A DNA stretch of 64,000 nucleotides, taken from Aestuariivita sp. Lineage in GTDB: Bacteria; Pseudomonadota; Alphaproteobacteria; Rhodobacterales; Rhodobacteraceae. Position 1 is the first letter of the stretch. Every line of letters starts with the position of its first letter. The notes under the pieces were generated by a model. That model made no database searches, had not been told where the DNA came from, and saw only the letters and a program-made list of their open reading frames with translations. The stretch covers positions 434,001 to 498,000 of the forward strand of contig JAGYKE010000004.1 in assembly GCA_018401465.1 (NCBI GenBank), written 5' to 3'. A program made the position numbers and the translations under genes. Shown in pieces: positions 60,295 to 64,000 of this stretch.

Positions 60295-60587
60295 AGCTTC
60301 ACCTCCTCGGAGAAGGAGAACTCGCAGAGTTCCATGAATTCGAAATCGCCGGTCAGACGGGTCCAGAGGCGTTCGAGCTTCGATGCGCGGAAGATCACCG
60401 CCTCGCGCTGTTCGCGAACGACATGGCCATAGGGGGCCATGATCTCGGGTCCCTTCACGATCACTTCGTCACCGGGCCAGATCACGGCGCCATCGGTGAA
60501 CTTGACGTGGGCATGCAGGCTGTCGAAGCAGTGGCTGACTTCCACTTCGCAGGGGTGGCGTTCCACGTCCTTTGTCAGAATTCCCAT
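60291..60587 (-). CDS. bciE: BciE, small subunit of the alphaproteobacterial oxidative cyclase
   Basis: A 98-aa soluble protein directly upstream of acsF with a 4-base overlap; start at ATG 60585-60587 (M-G-I-L-T-K-D-V-E-R-H). It has conserved-looking D-S-L-H-A-H-V, I-W-P-G-D-E-V-I-V-K-G-P and the acidic end M-E-L-C-E-F-S-F-S-E-E. In Rhodobacter sphaeroides a small protein tied to AcsF (BciE) was shown to be needed for cyclase activity. Assigned here by position, size and that knowledge; sequence identity could not be checked. Confidence 0.78.
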   Translation of the reverse strand: MGILTKDVERHPCEVEVSHCFDSLHAHVKFTDGAVIWPGDEVIVKGPEIMAPYGHVVREQREAVIFRASKLERLWTRLTGDFEFMELCEFSFSEEVKL

Positions 60588-60610
60588 CGGAGGCTTCCTT
60601 TCCTTCTGGG

Positions 60611-61081
60611 TTACGGTTGGTCCAGCAGCCTGGCAAAGCTGCGGGTGTTGGTGATGCCGAAGCCCATAAGCTCGGCCGACCATCCGGTGAGCGGATCGGT
60701 GATCGACAGCCGGTTGCCTTCGCGCAGTTGCAGAAGGACGGGTCTGTCGTTCGGCAGGCCGTACTTGAGACGTTCGCGCGCGATGACGCGTTCGATCCCG
60801 GCGATGAACCCACCCTGTTCACCCGGCAGGTCGGCGATCAGGGCGCCGTCGACGTCAAGAACGCGCGCCGCGCCGGACGTGTCGCCCGACAGGTAGATCA
60901 GGCGTTCCTTCAAGATCGCGCCATCCGGCGGGGTCGATTCCAGCGGACGCCCGGTGATCCGCGCCGCCGAGACCAGCACGAGGCACACGACGACCAGCGC
61001 GAACATCGCCCGGACCATGAAGACGGGGACGAGTTCGTCCTCGCGGTGGCGCAGGCGGGGGGTGTTGGGCGTATCGCTCAT
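60611..61081 (-). CDS. puhC: Photosynthetic complex assembly protein PuhC
   Basis: A 156-aa protein with a cytoplasmic N-terminus, one membrane helix (about 25-45: F-A-L-V-V-V-C-L-V-L-V-S) and a periplasmic domain. PuhC helps LH1 and reaction-centre assembly in Rhodobacter. ATG 61079-61081 is used, with GGAG upstream; a GTG at 61090 overlapping the puhB stop is an alternative. Periplasmic family segments: R-V-L-D-V-D-G and G-F-I-A-G-I-E-R-V. Confidence 0.88.
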   Translation of the reverse strand: MSDTPNTPRLRHREDELVPVFMVRAMFALVVVCLVLVSAARITGRPLESTPPDGAILKERLIYLSGDTSGAARVLDVDGALIADLPGEQGGFIAGIERVIARERLKYGLPNDRPVLLQLREGNRLSITDPLTGWSAELMGFGITNTRSFARLLDQP

Positions 61082-61086
61082 CCCCG

Positions 61087-61728
61087 TCACTCCGCTGCCA
61101 CGGCGATGCCGACGCGGGCGGGCGCCTTGCGTTCAAGCTTCGGTTCGGCGATCCGCGCCTGCGCCGCATCGGCGATCAGCGCGGCGACGCGTTCTGCATC
61201 GGGGATACAGCGCAGCGCGGGCTGCGTGGCCTTCATGTGCCAAGGCCGGATGTGCGGCCAGCATAGCAGGTACGACAGCCGCGTGGCACCCATCGTCTCG
61301 AAGGCGATGGAGCCGGTGCCGCCGCGACGCAGGTCGAGCATGGCATTGGCGATCTGCGTGTAGGGCAGGTTCAGCGTCATCGTCAGCGCCGCGCCGATGC
61401 GCATGGCCACACGGCGGTTGGTGACCGTGTACATGGCGGTGCGCGCCTGGGCGAGAGCGGTCAGGACCAGCAGGATCACGACGACACTTCCCATGATCAG
61501 GAAAGGCAGCGTAGCCCCCAGCGCCTGACCCAGCGGCAGGAGGTCGATGACCGACAGGAACCGCCACACCGCCAGAACGGCGAAATAGCCAATGATCCAT
61601 GGCAGGCTGAGCGATTCCCAAGCCAATTGCCACCAGTCGGGGCGGCCCTGCCAGAGGATCACTTCGCCCTCGGGTGGGCGTTCGGGGAGCCCCTCAACGG
61701 GCTCTATTTCAAAGTCGTCGTGAGACAT
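61087..61728 (-). CDS. puhB: Reaction-centre assembly protein PuhB (PH domain)
   Basis: A 213-aa membrane protein with a bacterial PH-like domain and two to three hydrophobic segments (about 38-60 and 72-95). PuhB dimers assist early reaction-centre assembly. Typical parts: G-E-V-I-L-W-Q-G-R-P-D-W-W near the start, and Y-T-V-T-N-R-R-V-A-M-R-I-G. Separated from puhA by 71 bases with a strong hairpin. Confidence 0.92.
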   Translation of the reverse strand: MSHDDFEIEPVEGLPERPPEGEVILWQGRPDWWQLAWESLSLPWIIGYFAVLAVWRFLSVIDLLPLGQALGATLPFLIMGSVVVILLVLTALAQARTAMYTVTNRRVAMRIGAALTMTLNLPYTQIANAMLDLRRGGTGSIAFETMGATRLSYLLCWPHIRPWHMKATQPALRCIPDAERVAALIADAAQARIAEPKLERKAPARVGIAVAAE

Positions 61729-61759
61729 GGCGAGTATCTCCGTGGGTTCAGGTCAGGAA

Positions 61760-61787
61760 CCGCGCGGCCCCCTCCGGGGTCGCGCGG
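61760..61787 (-). other. Intercistronic hairpin between puhA and puhB
   Basis: CCGCGCGGCCCC (61760-61771), 4-nt loop, GGGGTCGCGCGG (61776-61787): a 12-bp stem with a single G-T pair, 12 bases after the puhA stop. No U-tract. By analogy with puf it may stabilise the puhA message or reduce read-through to the assembly genes. Confidence 0.65.
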
Positions 61788-61799
61788 CGGCGTGTCATG

Positions 61800-62570
61800 T
61801 CAAAGCTGCGGTTCCTGACGGCTGGCATCGGCATAGAGATGCCCGCCGCCGTAATAGGCCGAGACCTTGTCTTCCTCGAGCTTGGTGATCTGGCTGCCCG
61901 AGGCGATGGTGGGAACGGTCGCGAAGTGCTTGGCGTAGATCGAGTTGATCTTCACCTTGCCGCCCCAGATCCGCGCCATCGTCAGCGGCACGAGGCGGCT
62001 GCCTTCGCCCCACTTCTTGTTCAGCTTGTATTCGAGATAGCGCACCATCTGTTCGGGTTCGTCGACCCACATGTCGGTCACCTCGCCGACGATTTCGCCG
62101 TCGCCCGACACCACCGGCATGCCGCGCGGATCGGCGCCGGCGGAAACGGCGAAGGCGTCGTTTCTGGACATCGGCACGATCTTGGGATGGCCATGCCCGT
62201 CGAGTTCGGGTTCGTCGCGGCGCGGCGCCCAGGATGCGGGGCCGACCCCGTCAAGCATCGGGTCCCCGGTGGGTTCGAGCGGATAACCGTTGGCGGCGTT
62301 CGTCCTGCGCAGCGGCAGGTCCGGACGTTCAGGCGCCTGACCGCTCGGAACCGTCACTTCGCCGCGCCCATGGGGCAGCTTGAACGTCTTGTCTTCCGGC
62401 AGCGGGAACAGCCCGGGGTTCGACGACTTGTTGCCGTCGTCGTCTTCCAGCGGATAGCCTTCGCGCATGTTCTCGCGCTGGATGTAGTAGAGCAGGAGCG
62501 CGAAGAACGCATAGAACAGCCACAGCGTCGAAGCCGCCAGGTCGAACTCTCCGAAGAATGGTTCTGTCAT
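61800..62570 (-). CDS. puhA: Photosynthetic reaction centre H subunit
   Basis: Caps the cytoplasmic face of the L/M dimer and guides protons to quinone B. The 256-aa product has one N-terminal membrane helix (about 10-32: L-W-L-F-Y-A-F-F-A-L-L-L-Y-Y-I), the charged R-E-N-M-R-E-G-Y-P-L segment and a cytoplasmic beta domain (P-M-L-D-G-V-G-P-A-S-W-A, then Y-L-E-Y-K-L-N and V-P-L-T-M-A-R-I). Precedes puhB; follows lhaA by 24 bases. Confidence 0.96.
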   Translation of the reverse strand: MTEPFFGEFDLAASTLWLFYAFFALLLYYIQRENMREGYPLEDDDGNKSSNPGLFPLPEDKTFKLPHGRGEVTVPSGQAPERPDLPLRRTNAANGYPLEPTGDPMLDGVGPASWAPRRDEPELDGHGHPKIVPMSRNDAFAVSAGADPRGMPVVSGDGEIVGEVTDMWVDEPEQMVRYLEYKLNKKWGEGSRLVPLTMARIWGGKVKINSIYAKHFATVPTIASGSQITKLEEDKVSAYYGGGHLYADASRQEPQL

Positions 62571-62594
62571 GGTGATGTCCCTCCTTGTGGACAG

Positions 62595-64000
62595 TCAGGT
62601 CGGAAACTCGGCCAGTCCCAGTCTGGTCGGTCCGGTCGCGGTGGATTGAGAAATGCCCGATGTGCGGACCAGCGGCCCCAGCACGGCAAGCGTGACGAAA
62701 AGAAGTCCGATTTCGGCGTGATAGACGAAGGAATAGCCCGTCGCCGGTGTCGCCAGGCCTTCGCCTAGCACACCGGTCATGGCCAGCGCGCCGACACTGT
62801 CGCGCAGGGCACCGCCCAGCGCGATCGCGATTCCGGCGGCGGTCGCTTGCGCGGCGCCCCAGGCGCCAAGTGCGAGACCGCGGCCCGCCATGCCCTTTGC
62901 AGGCATGGACATGGCCGCTATCAGCGTCGAGACCGCGAAGAGACCGCCGCCGAACCCGATGAGGCCCGCACCCGCAAAGAACAGGGGTGCCGAGTTCATC
63001 GGAGCCGCGAAAATCACAGTGGAAAAGGCCCAGACCCCGGCCAGCACGCCCATCGCGGCCAGACGGTAGGCGTTCGAGCCACGGTTGAGCCGCTGCCCGG
63101 CATAGGCGAAGCCCGCCAGCGCGCCCAAGGCCCACATGGCGGTCAACAGCGTCGTGGACGACACCGACAGGCCGAGGATCTCGCCGCCATAGGGTTCCAG
63201 CAGCACATCCTGCATGCTGAAGGCCATGGTGCCGAGGAAGACCACGACCAGAAGCCGCCCGGCCTGACCGCCTGCCATGAAATCGGCCCAGGCGTCGGAA
63301 AAGCGCGGGCGCGGGGCCTCGCGTTCCGCACGCGTCATGGGGCGGACCTTTTCCTGTTTCCAGAGCGCCATCAGGTTCAGCGCCACCCCGACGACGGCGG
63401 CGCCCTGCACCACGCGGATGAGCCGCAGATCGGAATAATCCGACAGAAGCGCGCCGACGATGACCGCGGACACACCCATGCCCACAAGGAACATAACGTA
63501 AAGAAGCGCCACGACCCGCGGGCGGGTTTCGTCCGTCGCCCGGTCGCTGGCCAGCGCAAGGCCCGCGGTCTGCGTCATGTGCAGGCCCAGCCCCGTCATC
63601 AGGAAGGCCAGCGCCGCAAGGACCTGACCGGCGAAAGGAACCGCGTGGACCACATCGCCGCCCAGCACCAGAAGCGCGAAAGGCATGATCGCGAGGCCCC
63701 CGAACTGCCAGAGCGATCCGAACCAGATATAGGGCACCCGCTTCCAGCCGATGGCGGAGCGGTGCGTGTCGGACCGGAAGCCCAGCAGCGCGCGGAACGG
63801 CGCGATCAGCACCGGCAGCGCGATCATGGTGGCCACGATCATCGCAGGCACGCTGAGTTCCACGATCATCACGCGGTTCAGCGTGCCCAACAGCAGGACC
63901 GTGGCCATGCCGACCGACACCTGGAACAGCGACAGGCGCAAAAGCTGACCCATGGGCAGCCCCACGCTCGCCGCGTCGGCGAAGGGGAGCGCCCTGAGAG
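62595..64000 (-). CDS. lhaA: LH1 assembly protein LhaA (PucC/BCD family MFS), start beyond window
   Basis: Twelve-helix membrane protein of the major facilitator type that binds bacteriochlorophyll and helps LH1 assembly. The frame stays open to base 64000 (F-A-D-A-A-S-V-G-L-P-M-G), so about 10-20 N-terminal residues lie outside; 467 residues are present. Family marks: L-N-R-V-M-I-V-E-L, G-W-K-R-V-P-Y-I-W-F-G, and M-Q-D-V-L-L-E-P-Y-G-G-E-I. In this gene order bchM/L/H/B/N/F would be expected to the right. Confidence 0.92.
   Translation of the reverse strand, partial: LRALPFADAASVGLPMGQLLRLSLFQVSVGMATVLLLGTLNRVMIVELSVPAMIVATMIALPVLIAPFRALLGFRSDTHRSAIGWKRVPYIWFGSLWQFGGLAIMPFALLVLGGDVVHAVPFAGQVLAALAFLMTGLGLHMTQTAGLALASDRATDETRPRVVALLYVMFLVGMGVSAVIVGALLSDYSDLRLIRVVQGAAVVGVALNLMALWKQEKVRPMTRAEREAPRPRFSDAWADFMAGGQAGRLLVVVFLGTMAFSMQDVLLEPYGGEILGLSVSSTTLLTAMWALGALAGFAYAGQRLNRGSNAYRLAAMGVLAGVWAFSTVIFAAPMNSAPLFFAGAGLIGFGGGLFAVSTLIAAMSMPAKGMAGRGLALGAWGAAQATAAGIAIALGGALRDSVGALAMTGVLGEGLATPATGYSFVYHAEIGLLFVTLAVLGPLVRTSGISQSTATGPTRLGLAEFPT

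Overview
The window is GC-rich, tightly packed, mostly operonic DNA from an alphaproteobacterium of the family Rhodobacteraceae, most likely a marine Roseobacter-group aerobic anoxygenic phototroph. Three things support this. DddP (10277-11617) is a DMSP lyase with all six family metal ligands at their usual positions. A photosynthesis gene cluster (PGC) runs from about 33.4 kb to the right edge, with a tetraheme PufC, the oxygen-dependent cyclase AcsF with its small partner BciE, and CrtA (spheroidenone synthesis). Several genes belong to families typical of Rhodobacteraceae (petP/petR, DUF2794, PII-like SbtB). I found no rRNA, tRNA, CRISPR array, transposase or integrase. The genus cannot be settled from this window.

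Left part (1-12 kb): asd (5' truncated by the window edge); a MqsA-like antitoxin beside a doubly broken mqsR toxin; the bicarbonate transporter pair sbtA-sbtB; an HPt-like small protein, an M17 aminopeptidase and an NlpC/P60 hydrolase; DUF2794; a PaaX-type regulator; an MltB-like lytic transglycosylase; a hypothetical membrane protein; a DUF3445 heme protein divergent from dddP; then a run of hairpins with a DUF1801 gene remnant.

Middle part (12-33.4 kb): dxs-ispA-xseB and a histone-deacetylase-family protein; petP-petR divergent from ilvE; cobO and an EamA transporter; the Zur-controlled zinc uptake locus (znuA divergent from zur-znuC-znuB, with a GIY-YIG/DUF4357 gene inserted between znuC and znuB); aroC; and an eight-gene operon of a peptide-type ABC transporter (no binding protein present) followed by GNAT, aldehyde dehydrogenase, SDR, P1-family peptidase and alpha/beta hydrolase genes.

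Right part (33.4-64 kb) is the PGC. From left to right it reads: dxs (second copy), pufC, pufM, pufL, pufA, pufB, pufQ, bchZ, bchY, bchX, bchC, crtF, crtE (all minus); crtD, crtC (plus); tspO, crtB, crtI (minus); crtA, bchI, bchD, bchO (plus); cycA, hemA, puhE, acsF, bciE, puhC, puhB, puhA and a truncated lhaA (minus). The minus-strand run from crtE to pufC is a superoperon: isoprenoid supply (dxs, crtE), late bacteriochlorophyll steps (bchCXYZ) and reaction-centre/LH1 polypeptides are transcribed together. The puh end links the RC-H subunit to assembly factors, the cyclase and ALA synthase. Seven TGT-N12-ACA PpsR/CrtJ boxes lie at bchC (3), crtE/crtD (2) and crtI/crtA (2). Hairpins at pufA/pufL, pufQ/pufB, pufC/dxs and puhA/puhB probably set transcript stability or termination.

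The least explained items are the GIY-YIG gene in the zinc operon, the crtD/crtC junction (crtC-frame coding sequence lies upstream of any normal start), the half-dead mqsRA locus, and the shared TGGACC(N)GTCCA palindromes at dddP and at the orphan ABC transporter operon.
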